A stretch of DNA of 5,143 nucleotides from Erysipelothrix sp. (GTDB lineage Bacteria; Bacillota_I; Bacilli_A; Erysipelotrichales; Erysipelotrichaceae): NCBI GenBank assembly GCA_012520695.1, contig JAAYNU010000001.1, positions 1-5,143 on the forward strand. The letters run 5' to 3'. Positions 1 through 5,143 of the stretch are shown here, piece after piece; position 1 is the first letter of the stretch, and every line of letters starts with the position of its first letter. The position numbers and the translations under genes were made by a program. Below the pieces are notes generated by a model, which did not search any database, had not been told where the DNA came from, and saw only the letters and a program-made list of their open reading frames with translations.

Positions 1-1
1 A

Positions 2-103
2 CCGGGAGTTGATGCATCCCACTCATTTGAGAGAACACACCACGAAGCGATCGACGCAACCATCAAACTTGCGATTGAATACATCAAGGTCTATGGAAAC
101 TGA
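2..103 (+). CDS. C-terminal tail of a probable zinc metallo-aminopeptidase (M42-like), 5' end outside window
   Basis: Frame 2 is open from the window edge to a TGA at 101-103 and gives 33 residues, beginning PGVDASHSFERTH and ending in an amphipathic helix (AIDATIKLAIEYIKVYGN). The segment DASHSFERTH followed by a helix at the extreme C-terminus resembles the last metal-ligand region and terminal helix of M42/M28-like aminopeptidases, where a late histidine binds zinc. This is recognition by pattern only, because most of the protein lies outside the window. The stop codon overlaps the start of the following acetyltransferase remnant by 11 bases (93-103), so the two were probably cotranscribed and coupled. 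It could instead be another co-catalytic metallopeptidase family. I am fairly sure the frame is coding and unsure of the family. Confidence 0.5.
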   Translation, partial: PGVDASHSFERTHHEAIDATIKLAIEYIKVYGN

Positions 104-332
104 TCGACTCATTATCAGACCATTCACTCTCACCGCTACCCACGACGTTAATAATGCCGCCAGTGGTGAAGTGATGAAAAAGCTGGGTATGAAGTATCAA
201 TATACCTACGTTGAACAGTGGCAACCTAAGAACATAGAAGTTCATTTCAAACTGTATCAATTTAATTTCAGTGAGGATGAAGATTTTGTCTTTATGAAGT
301 ATTGGGATCAGTACCCTAATCATTATATTTAG
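93..332 (+). pseudogene. GNAT N-acetyltransferase (RimJ/RimL type) with in-frame internal deletion
   Basis: ATG at 93, with AAGG a few bases upstream, opens a 79-residue frame. It starts METDRLIIRPFTLT, the standard first strand of RimJ/RimL-type GNAT enzymes. It then jumps directly to ATHDVNNAASGEVMKKLGM, which is the standard late motif of the same family (HxxNxxSxxVMxKxGM), and continues to a natural-looking end, DQYPNHYI. Family members are usually about 170-185 residues, so roughly 95 are missing. The lost part would carry the central sheet and the Q/RxxGxG/A pyrophosphate-binding loop that holds acetyl-CoA. The junction falls at about bases 130-140 and keeps the reading frame. Without the cofactor loop the product cannot be a normal acetyltransferase, so I call it a pseudogene. 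The same frame is open further upstream to 9, but that part overlaps the peptidase tail and has no GNAT character. Confidence 0.75.
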
Positions 333-340
333 TAAAAATT

Positions 341-380
341 AAGAATCATTCAATCCATTTATAGACTGAATGATTTTTTT
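341..380 (+). terminator. Rho-independent terminator after the acetyltransferase remnant
   Basis: The arms AATCATTCA (344-352) and TGAATGATT (367-375) pair perfectly around a 14-base loop and run into seven T residues (374-380). The A-rich bases before the stem (341-343) can extend pairing with the T-run. It lies nine bases after the TAG of the preceding frame and fits the end of the + strand transcript. Confidence 0.85.
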
Positions 381-950
381 GTCTTATCTAATTCGTTAAG
401 GGGATTAAAAATTTCATTTCATTAACTGAATTATCAATCTCCAATTTGTTTCAAAAAAGTTTAACAGTTCCCAAACAATTCTACAGAAAATATCTAAAGT
501 ATAGACTATCGCTGTAATCTAAGAATGTCTTACTTTACATAACTAATTTCAATACTCGTTAACTCACTCCGATAGTTCTTACATCAAAATCTTTAGCAGT
601 CATATTATCTTTACAAAGCAATGTTAATCGTGACTGAGTTTACGTCTTAATTTAGCGAATTATCGTAATATATTTCTGTCATAAAAAGAAATCACCAAAT
701 TAACTTAACTTTTTGTCTACTAAAGTGTTGACAGTCCAAAAAGTATCCTTTCTACTTGTCAAATAAAGTGTATCATATCCAAAACGGAAACCAATCTCAG
801 TACATTTATCAATGTAACCTTTTATAAAACTCGATGGTTTATAGAAATGACAAAATAACTGAGCATATATATACTAGAAACTATAAAATCTTCTCAGAAA
901 ACTATATTTTGGAATCAAAAACATTATTTTCCCTCGTAAGGATTGAATTA
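381..950. other. AT-rich stretch without an intact gene
   Basis: No frame longer than about 60 codons is open on either strand. Stop codons are frequent in every frame I read, and no RNA gene or insertion-sequence end was recognised. Visible small structures are a perfect TTGACA hexamer at 728-733 mirrored by TGTCAA at 757-762, two copies of TAAAGTG (721-727 and 764-770), and the palindrome TACATT-TATC-AATGTA (801-816). The one protein-like segment is the minus-strand stretch 700-924, listed separately. The whole region reads as eroded former coding DNA or plain spacer. Confidence 0.6.
700..924 (-). pseudogene. Possible decayed gene of unknown function, interrupted by a stop
   Basis: On the minus strand an ATG at 924-922 is preceded by a GAGG-type ribosome binding site about eight bases upstream. 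It reads 16 codons (MFLIPKYSFLRRFYSF), meets TAG at 876-874, then continues in the same frame for 57 open codons to TAA at 702-700. The second part has a protein-like make-up, for example GYIDKCTEIGFRFGYDTLYL and then RKDTFWTVNTLVDKKLS. I recognise no family. The same frame further downstream (to about 405) has many stops separated by short protein-like pieces. In DNA this AT-rich a 57-codon open run can occur by chance, so this is a weak call. It sits just after a terminator and has no obvious promoter, which agrees with a dead gene. Confidence 0.25.
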
Positions 951-1000
951 AAGAAGGACCATTACTAAATCTTAAATTTAGTAATAGTCCTTTAGTTTTG
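951..1000 (-). terminator. Strong, nearly symmetric terminator hairpin
   Basis: GGAC at 956-959 pairs with GTCC at 987-990, and ATTACTAAAT (961-970) pairs with ATTTAGTAAT (976-985). One C/A mismatch separates the two blocks, and the loop is CTTAA. On the minus strand the hairpin is followed by TTCTTTAATT and lies about 45 bases after the stop of the frameshifted membrane-protein gene, so it most likely ends that transcript. On the + strand it is followed by TTTAGTTTT, so it may work in both directions. Confidence 0.8.
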
Positions 1001-1033
1001 TGATTAAAGTGAATTGAGATGATTGATGATGTC

Positions 1034-1512
1034 TTAGCAAGTCTTAATATGTTCTGTAATTTCTATTTCATAGATCGTGAATTCATCATGGTTGAACAGG
1101 ATGTCAAGTTCCGATTCTACTTGATTCAATAAATCCATCAAATGCAATTTATGATTCTCTATGTTTTCATGCGTATGATGTTCTGGAAATTGAATTGCTG
1201 ATTCATAATTACCAGTAAACAATTTAGTTCGTTTACCTTTTAATAAATCCAGATTTTCTTCATAAAATTGATCACATGCTTACTATCTTTCGCTTCAACT
1301 GCGCCTTGTTTCAAATAGATTGTCTTGATGTGAAGTAATTTTAAAGTCTCATCAGGCTGTCGATGAAGATGTATGTATTCTTTATTAATTTCGGATAATC
1401 GTTTATCCAGTAAGTTCGCTTCTTTTAATTTGAAACCAAAGAAAAGCCCCAGTCCAAGAATACAGACTAAAGCAATGTTTAAGCGCCGAGCGCTGTTTTT
1501 ATCCGTCATCAT
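1034..1512 (-). pseudogene. Small membrane-anchored protein of unknown function, split by a frameshift
   Basis: The upstream part starts at ATG 1512 (or the next codon, 1509), with GGGG at 1525-1522 as ribosome binding site. It gives a short basic N-terminus (MMTDKNSARR), one membrane segment at about residues 11-29 (LNIALVCILGLGLFFGFKL), and then a helical, charged, probably extracytoplasmic part. This frame stops at 1240. A second frame, offset by one base, is open from 1279 to TAA at 1034 and carries on with DQFYEENLDLLKGKRTK into a His-rich segment (EHHTHENIENHKLHL) and an acidic C-terminus. Joined, they make about 158 residues. The shift (one base lost or two gained) must lie within 1240-1279, most likely 1265-1279. 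I recognise no family. No canonical slippery heptamer is present, so programmed frameshifting is unlikely; a sequencing error remains possible. Confidence 0.6.
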
Positions 1513-1535
1513 GCATATCATCCCCAATTTTCAAT

Positions 1536-1544
1536 ATAGTAACA
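1536..1544 (-). promoter_or_regulatory. Possible extended -10 promoter for the frameshifted membrane-protein gene
   Basis: On the minus strand TG-T-TACTAT (TG at 1544-1543, TACTAT at 1541-1536) matches an extended -10 element. It lies about ten bases ahead of the GGGG ribosome binding site. I see no good -35 hexamer at 16-18 bases. An own promoter is expected here, because a terminator closes the upstream operon at 1631-1651. Confidence 0.35.
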
Positions 1545-1624
1545 TCTTCGATTACCACATTCACCTAAATAGACCTAATAAGTAGTAAATCATGCATAAG
1601 TGTGGGTTTTATTGCATGAAAGGT

Positions 1625-1651
1625 AGAAAAAAGAAGTTCTATAAACTTCTT
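1625..1651 (-). terminator. Rho-independent terminator of the hflX operon
   Basis: On the minus strand AAGAAGTT (1651-1644) and AACTTCTT (1638-1631) form an 8-bp perfect stem around the loop TATAG. The T residues at the end of the stem continue into four more (1630-1627), giving six T in a row. It starts one base after the stop of the 21-residue peptide and so ends the hflix-rluF-deacetylase-peptide transcript. Confidence 0.85.
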
Positions 1652-1717
1652 CTACTCTTTATTGATGCTCGCAATCACAATAACAATTACGAGTGCAATG
1701 ATAATCGTCAGGCTCAT
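1652..1717 (-). CDS. 21-residue single-span hydrophobic membrane peptide
   Basis: The ATG at 1717-1715 overlaps the TGA of the deacetylase gene (ATGA). It is preceded by AGGAG at the ideal distance of seven bases, one of the best ribosome binding sites in the window. The product starts MSLTIIIALVIVIVIAS and ends INKE, so almost the whole peptide is one membrane helix of I, V, L and A with a short charged tail. The stop TAG (1654-1652) is followed at once by the operon terminator. The overlap, the ribosome binding site and the position directly before the terminator argue that it is translated. Its role is unknown. Candidates are a regulatory or anchoring partner of a membrane or envelope protein, or a small toxin-like membrane peptide; nothing in the sequence decides between them. 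Confidence 0.7.
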   Translation of the reverse strand: MSLTIIIALVIVIVIASINKE

Positions 1718-2436
1718 TTAGGTTCTCCTATACTCAAATAATCTCTTAATAATTGCATATCTTCCACTGCCATGAATCTATTTAATTCAAGTTTCGGTGT
1801 ATTTAAATCGTTTAGACCCACCTGTGTAGTGAATGCGAGTTCCATTGGGAGTGCATCTACGACATCTTGATCATACAGTCCAAAAGGATAAGCAAACACA
1901 GATGCTTCATCGACAAACTTCGAACATTCATTCAAATCATTAAGAAGTACTTCTCTATCAACATCTTGAATAACACCTCTTGAATCTACCCTTTGATGAA
2001 GCTGATGAGTATGGTTCGCAGTGGTGAATACATCCTTCATGGATCGCAGTTCACTGAAACTCATGACTTGTGATGAAGATAAATTGAATTCATTAGCTTC
2101 CTCAAATAACCAAGCACTAACCGTAAACATGAATGCTTCATAGTTCATTGCTTTTAGCTTTGGATAAGCATTCTTCTTAACAGATTGGAATGCATCATCA
2201 AACGTTAAAAGAACTGCCTTCTCAGGCATCTCAAATTCATTGCGATAATATTGAATAACCTCACTGGGTTTAAGAATATAAGCTTCTTCAAGTAGTTTCA
2301 TATATTCACTAAATGTTTGTTTTGAGATTGTGAGCATACTTGGAAGAATATCCTGATACCCATCCGCAACCACAATCTTCTCACCAACTTCATCTCTGAT
2401 TTCGTGAAAGCACAATACTAAAAATGGATGACTCAT
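1714..2436 (-). CDS. Polysaccharide deacetylase family protein (NodB-like, IcaB/PgaB-type), no visible export signal
   Basis: The family uses a metal ion to remove acetyl groups from N-acetylated sugars such as peptidoglycan or poly-N-acetylglucosamine. The 240-residue product has the expected motifs in order: FHEI at 10-13, LTFDDA at 77-82 (D80 the likely base, D81 a metal ligand), NHTHQLH at 141-147 (H142 and H147 the likely metal ligands, in the IcaB/PgaB-like spacing) and AYPFG at 182-186. The full catalytic domain appears present. Oddly, the protein begins MSHPFLVLCFHEI, directly at the first strand, with neither signal peptide nor membrane anchor, although such enzymes normally act outside the cell. 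The start is fixed: a TGA lies three codons upstream in frame, and the ATG overlaps the rluF stop (ATGA, 2433-2436). An AAGGAG at 2456-2451 is 14 bases away, so coupling to rluF translation is likely. The substrate is not known. Confidence 0.85.
   Translation of the reverse strand: MSHPFLVLCFHEIRDEVGEKIVVADGYQDILPSMLTISKQTFSEYMKLLEEAYILKPSEVIQYYRNEFEMPEKAVLLTFDDAFQSVKKNAYPKLKAMNYEAFMFTVSAWLFEEANEFNLSSSQVMSFSELRSMKDVFTTANHTHQLHQRVDSRGVIQDVDREVLLNDLNECSKFVDEASVFAYPFGLYDQDVVDALPMELAFTTQVGLNDLNTPKLELNRFMAVEDMQLLRDYLSIGEPK
1725..1729 (-). promoter_or_regulatory. Ribosome binding site of the 21-residue peptide
   Basis: AGGAG on the minus strand lies inside the last codons of the deacetylase gene and seven bases before the ATG at 1717. 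It is what supports calling this very short frame a gene. Confidence 0.75.
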
Positions 2437-3206
2437 AAGATTTCATTTAACTCCTTCATTTCTAGTGTAGTGAGATAACGCCACTCACCTGGTTTTAAAT
2501 CTAATTTAAGATGCATCATACGAATGCGCTCAAGTTTAATGACATGATGGGTTACCGCAGTTGCCATTCTTCTTATTTGGCGATTAAGTCCTTGATGAAG
2601 AACAATCGAATAAGAGTTTGGACTGATTCGTTTGATCTCACAGGGACGCGTTACTTGATATTCTTTTTTGGCAGCGTTGAGAATCTTCACGCCTTGCGCC
2701 ATTCGCCTGAGTTCTGAATCCGTAATTGGTTTCTCAACCGTGACAATATATTCCTTGTCATGATTATTTTCTTCTCTAAGAATTTTATTCACAACATCGC
2801 CATCGTTGGTTAGAAGAATCATCCCACTTGAATCCTTGTCAAGTCGTCCAATCGGAAAGATAATGGATGGATAGTTCATGAACTCTGAGATGTTTCCCTC
2901 AATGTCGAGATCAGTTGTACATGTAATGCCCGTTGGCTTATTCAACATGATATAAACACGTTTTGTTTCGCGTGATAATACATGTCCTTCTACCACAACT
3001 TCTTGATCTTTCGTTATTTTCATGCCTACAATGGCTTGAACACCATCAACACTGACTTTACCATCTTCTACAAGGCGATCAGAGGCGCGTCGTGAGGCAT
3101 AACCGCTGTCTGAGATGAACTTATTGAGGCGATAGGTCTCCTGCGCCTGGTGGTTTATTTCTATAGATGTGTCTTCATTACTTTTTTTCTCTACTGCATG
3201 TTTCAT
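2433..3206 (-). CDS. rluF: 23S rRNA pseudouridine synthase, RluF type
   Basis: RluF isomerises a uridine to pseudouridine in 23S rRNA (U2604 in E. coli, near the peptidyl-transferase centre); it belongs to the RsuA/RluB/E/F family. In the 257 residues an S4 RNA-binding domain spans about 25-72 (RLNKFISDSGYASRRASDRL). The catalytic domain begins at VYIMLNKPTGITCT (84-97). The catalytic loop is GRLDKDSSGMILLTNDGD (120-137) with the nucleophile D123, and the late motif QGLNRQIRRM is at 205-214. The stretch ITCTTDLDIEGNISEFM and the VNKILREENNHDKEY segment favour RluF over RluB or RsuA. About 24 polar residues precede the S4 domain, longer than usual. The ATG overlaps the hflX TGA (3203-3206) and has no clear ribosome binding site, so translation probably depends on hflX. 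The gene overlaps the deacetylase gene in the same way. Confidence 0.9.
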   Translation of the reverse strand: MKHAVEKKSNEDTSIEINHQAQETYRLNKFISDSGYASRRASDRLVEDGKVSVDGVQAIVGMKITKDQEVVVEGHVLSRETKRVYIMLNKPTGITCTTDLDIEGNISEFMNYPSIIFPIGRLDKDSSGMILLTNDGDVVNKILREENNHDKEYIVTVEKPITDSELRRMAQGVKILNAAKKEYQVTRPCEIKRISPNSYSIVLHQGLNRQIRRMATAVTHHVIKLERIRMMHLKLDLKPGEWRYLTTLEMKELNEIL

Positions 3207-4465
3207 ACTTTAACAAATTGTGTATAGCGCTGCGCATCCTCATGATTCACACTTGCCTTAAACACAGCTCCTTTTTCAGTGTATTCTAATTCAAAAACTT
3301 CGTATTTCTTCATAAAATAATCCAAAACATTCATATTTTCAAATGGTAACTCAAATGTCAGTGTTTTAAATTTATCACCCAATAATAATTCAATACGATC
3401 TAAGAGACGTGAAATATCATGATTTTCTAATGCAGAGATGAAGATTTTATCCTCAAACTTCTCATGAATTGAATCTAGAGCATCCATTGAAATTCGATCG
3501 ATTTTATTAAACACCATCAACATTTTCTTTTCGCCCACTTCAAGATCATTAAGAACTTTCATGGTTGCATCAATCTGTAGATCAAGATGTTCGTTTGATG
3601 CATCCACCACGTGCAAAATTAAATCCGCATGTTTGATTTCTTCAAGTGTGGACATAAATGAATTAACCAGCGTTGTCGGTAGTTTTGAAACAAATCCGAC
3701 CGTATCCGAAAGTAAAAATGCTCCCCCGGTATTGAATCGAGCTTTTCTTAAGGATGTATCAAGTGTTGCGAACAACATATCCTTCACAAAGACTTGTTTC
3801 TCATCATCAACGATTTGATTCATGATGGTACTCTTACCCGCGTTTGTATATCCAATTAATGCAACAATCGGGATATTCGCATCCGTTCGTTGTTTACGAC
3901 TCGTTTCACGATTCTTGGAAACAGCCGCGAGTTGCTTCTCAACGTTTCTAATCTCACGCATAACGTGACGACGATCTGTTTCAAGCTTTTGTTCACCAGG
4001 ACCACGAGTACCAATTCCACCACCAGTACGAGACAGATAGTCACTGTACCCAATGATTCTTGGTAGACGGTATTTCATTTGAGCAAGCTTTACTTGGAGC
4101 TGCCCTTCCATCGATGTCGCACGAAGCGCAAAGATATCTAAAATTAGGTTTGTACGGTCAATAATTTTAATTTCAAGAAGTTCCTCTAAGTTACGAAGTT
4201 GAGATCCCGATAATTCCTCGTTGAAAATCATGGCATCCGCTTCAGTTTCAAGCGCCAGTTGTGCTATCTCTTCCACTTTCCCACTTCCAATATAAATCCT
4301 TGAAGAAATCTTATCCAAGTTTTGAGTGAGCTGTCCTACAACCTCCGCACCTGCTGCATGAGCTAATTCCTTGAGTTCTTGCATGGATTCATCTAAATCA
4401 AAGCCTTTTTCACCATGGTCCGTTCCGACCAATATTACGCGTTCAAATGTTTCTTTTGTTTCCAT
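3203..4465 (-). CDS. hflX: Ribosome-associated GTPase HflX
   Basis: HflX binds the large ribosomal subunit and, in characterised bacteria, splits stalled or hibernating ribosomes after stress such as heat or antibiotics. The 420 residues match the usual length. The N-terminal HflX domain (about 8-165) ends in the glycine-rich family signature RTGGGIGTRGPGEQKLETDRR (146-166, with the GGGIGTRGPGE core). A helical linker follows, then the G domain: G1 GYTNAGKS (205-212), G3 DTVGF (254-258), G4 NKID (320-323) and G5 SAL (344-346). All GTP-binding motifs are intact. The start ATG has GGTG five bases upstream and lies about 17 bases after a probable transcription start. It heads a four-gene operon and overlaps rluF by four bases. 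Confidence 0.95.
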   Translation of the reverse strand: METKETFERVILVGTDHGEKGFDLDESMQELKELAHAAGAEVVGQLTQNLDKISSRIYIGSGKVEEIAQLALETEADAMIFNEELSGSQLRNLEELLEIKIIDRTNLILDIFALRATSMEGQLQVKLAQMKYRLPRIIGYSDYLSRTGGGIGTRGPGEQKLETDRRHVMREIRNVEKQLAAVSKNRETSRKQRTDANIPIVALIGYTNAGKSTIMNQIVDDEKQVFVKDMLFATLDTSLRKARFNTGGAFLLSDTVGFVSKLPTTLVNSFMSTLEEIKHADLILHVVDASNEHLDLQIDATMKVLNDLEVGEKKMLMVFNKIDRISMDALDSIHEKFEDKIFISALENHDISRLLDRIELLLGDKFKTLTFELPFENMNVLDYFMKKYEVFELEYTEKGAVFKASVNHEDAQRYTQFVKV

Positions 4466-4488
4466 AACATCACCACTTTTCTACCTTT

Positions 4489-4497
4489 AGTATACCA
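4489..4497 (-). promoter_or_regulatory. Probable extended -10 promoter of the hflX operon
   Basis: On the minus strand TG-G-TATACT (TG at 4497-4496, TATACT at 4494-4489) is a good extended -10 element, 5 of 6 bases matching TATAAT. The -35 side is weak (TTGGGA about 19 bases upstream, inside the preceding terminator). Transcription would start near 4482, giving a leader of roughly 17 bases before the hflX ATG. Its place between a terminator and the operon supports it. Confidence 0.6.
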
Positions 4498-4504
4498 CAG
4501 GTCA

Positions 4505-4532
4505 TAAAAACACTCCCAAGATTGAAAGTGTT
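4505..4532 (-). terminator. Rho-independent terminator after the rlmA-like gene
   Basis: On the minus strand AACACTTTC (4532-4524) pairs with GGGAGTGTT (4517-4509), nine pairs including two G-T, around a 6-base loop. It continues into a run of five T (4510-4506). The stem begins inside the TAA stop codon of the gene it closes. Confidence 0.75.
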
Positions 4533-5143
4533 ATTTTACTTTAAGTACCCATAGTTCAACATCAACAGTAATTCTTTCGAAGAATGAGATTGATTCTCTA
4601 TTATTCATAAGCGGAGTCATTCCCACTAAATCATTAAACATCTTAGGTGAGAGTGGAAAACTATAATTAACAGGAATTCTTTCAATGACTTCTAACTTTT
4701 TGAAATTAGGTTCATTGGGTTCGTAATCCTCTAAACCTTGCGCCTCACGCAACTCCTTAAGATAATCGTGACGTGGCACCACTTTAAGAATGGTTCCAGA
4801 AGGTTTAAGAGCTCTAAGCATTTCATCTTCATTCGAAGGTGATAATATATTAAGTATCACATCCACACAATGATCTTGAACGGGCATGTGCGCTAAATCA
4901 GCGACCACGCTCAATAAACCCAGGTGATTGAAATCACTCGCCATTCGAATGCCTTCTTTCGCAAGATCCAGACCCAGTATTGAAAGAGGCATTTCTATTT
5001 GTAATGAAGCATTATGGGTCCCCTCACCACTTCCCATGTCGATCACAAAATCATTGGCATTGATAAAACTTAAGAGTTGGTGATAAACAGGGACAAAGAA
5101 GCCCGTTTCCATGAAACTTCTGCGACTTGAAAATAGTTCTTTA
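4531..5143 (-). CDS. rlmA: 23S rRNA guanine-N1 methyltransferase, RlmA family, 5' end outside window
   Basis: RlmA enzymes transfer a methyl group from S-adenosylmethionine to N1 of a guanine in helix 35 of 23S rRNA (G745 by RlmA-I, G748 by RlmA-II). The 203 residues visible have SAM-binding motif I VIDMGSGEG (33-41 of the fragment), the second-strand acidic residue in LGLDLAKEGIRMA (56-68), VVADLAHMPV (79-88) and the family-typical LNILSPSNEDEMLRALKPSG (97-116), followed by VVPRHDYLKELRE. The frame stays open through the ATG at 5112 to the edge, and the upstream residues KELFSSRRSF match the family's helix before the SAM domain (compare ARRxFLxxG), so that ATG is internal. About 70 residues, including the N-terminal zinc finger seen in the family, should lie beyond 5143. 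Subgroup I or II cannot be set from this part; a Firmicute would suggest II. Confidence 0.85.
   Translation of the reverse strand, partial: KELFSSRRSFMETGFFVPVYHQLLSFINANDFVIDMGSGEGTHNASLQIEMPLSILGLDLAKEGIRMASDFNHLGLLSVVADLAHMPVQDHCVDVILNILSPSNEDEMLRALKPSGTILKVVPRHDYLKELREAQGLEDYEPNEPNFKKLEVIERIPVNYSFPLSPKMFNDLVGMTPLMNNRESISFFERITVDVELWVLKVK

Noticed and set aside
84..323. Open frame of 79 codons on the minus strand
   Set aside because: It is the complement of the GNAT remnant, whose residues match a known family at both ends; the minus-strand translation resembles nothing and has no ribosome binding site.
801..816. Palindrome TACATT-TATC-AATGTA as an operator
   Set aside because: A six-base arm palindrome is expected by chance in DNA this AT-rich, and no promoter or gene start is placed next to it.
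1240..1279. Programmed -1 frameshifting joining the two halves of the membrane protein
   Set aside because: No X XXY YYZ slippery heptamer in the right frame and no evident downstream stem; simple mutation or sequencing error is more likely.
1525..1527. TTG at 1527 as the start of the small membrane protein
   Set aside because: The GGGG that follows it is better explained as the ribosome binding site for the ATG pair at 1512/1509; starting at TTG would place this site inside the gene.
1373..1585. Open frame of 70 codons on the + strand
   Set aside because: It lies opposite the membrane-protein gene, which has a start site, membrane segment and terminator; the + strand product has no such features.
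2511..2717. Open frame of 68 codons on the + strand
   Set aside because: Shadow of rluF, whose conserved motifs cover the same bases.
3561..4053. Open frames at 3561-3818 (+) and 3856-4053 (-)
   Set aside because: Both are other-frame shadows within hflX, whose G-domain and signature motifs fill this stretch.
5110..5112. ATG at 5112 as the start of the methyltransferase
   Set aside because: The frame continues upstream to the window edge with residues KELFSSRRSF that fit the RlmA family, so the ATG is an internal methionine.

Overview
The window is low-GC DNA that uses TGA as a stop (three genes end in TGA within ATGA overlaps) and has Shine-Dalgarno sites. The gene content (HflX, an RluF-type pseudouridine synthase, an RlmA-type rRNA methyltransferase, an IcaB-like polysaccharide deacetylase) fits a Firmicute. 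An Erysipelotrichia-like host is my impression from overall style only; no 16S or other marker gene is present.

Left end (1-380, + strand): the last 33 residues of a protein that looks like a zinc metallo-aminopeptidase tail, overlapped by a GNAT acetyltransferase gene that has lost its middle in frame, then a clear terminator. Positions 381-950 are very AT-rich with no intact gene. The only protein-like stretch is on the minus strand (700-924), has an internal stop, and may be a decayed gene. A strong, near-symmetric terminator at 956-990 closes this stretch. At 1034-1512 (minus) lies a gene for a small membrane-anchored protein, split by a frameshift. Roughly 93-1512 is therefore a zone of broken genes.

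Right part (1620-5143, all minus strand): the order of transcription is rlmA-like gene (5' end outside the window), terminator, promoter, hflX, rluF, polysaccharide deacetylase, a 21-residue membrane peptide, terminator. From hflX onward each gene overlaps the next by exactly four bases (ATGA), so the four genes look like one translationally coupled operon. HflX (ribosome-associated GTPase) and RluF (23S rRNA pseudouridylation) share a ribosome theme with the RlmA-like enzyme upstream. The deacetylase has its catalytic motifs but no visible export signal. The last gene is a tiny hydrophobic peptide with the best ribosome binding site noted in the window, and it is the most interesting item here.

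No tRNA, rRNA, CRISPR array, insertion sequence or known defence system was recognised.
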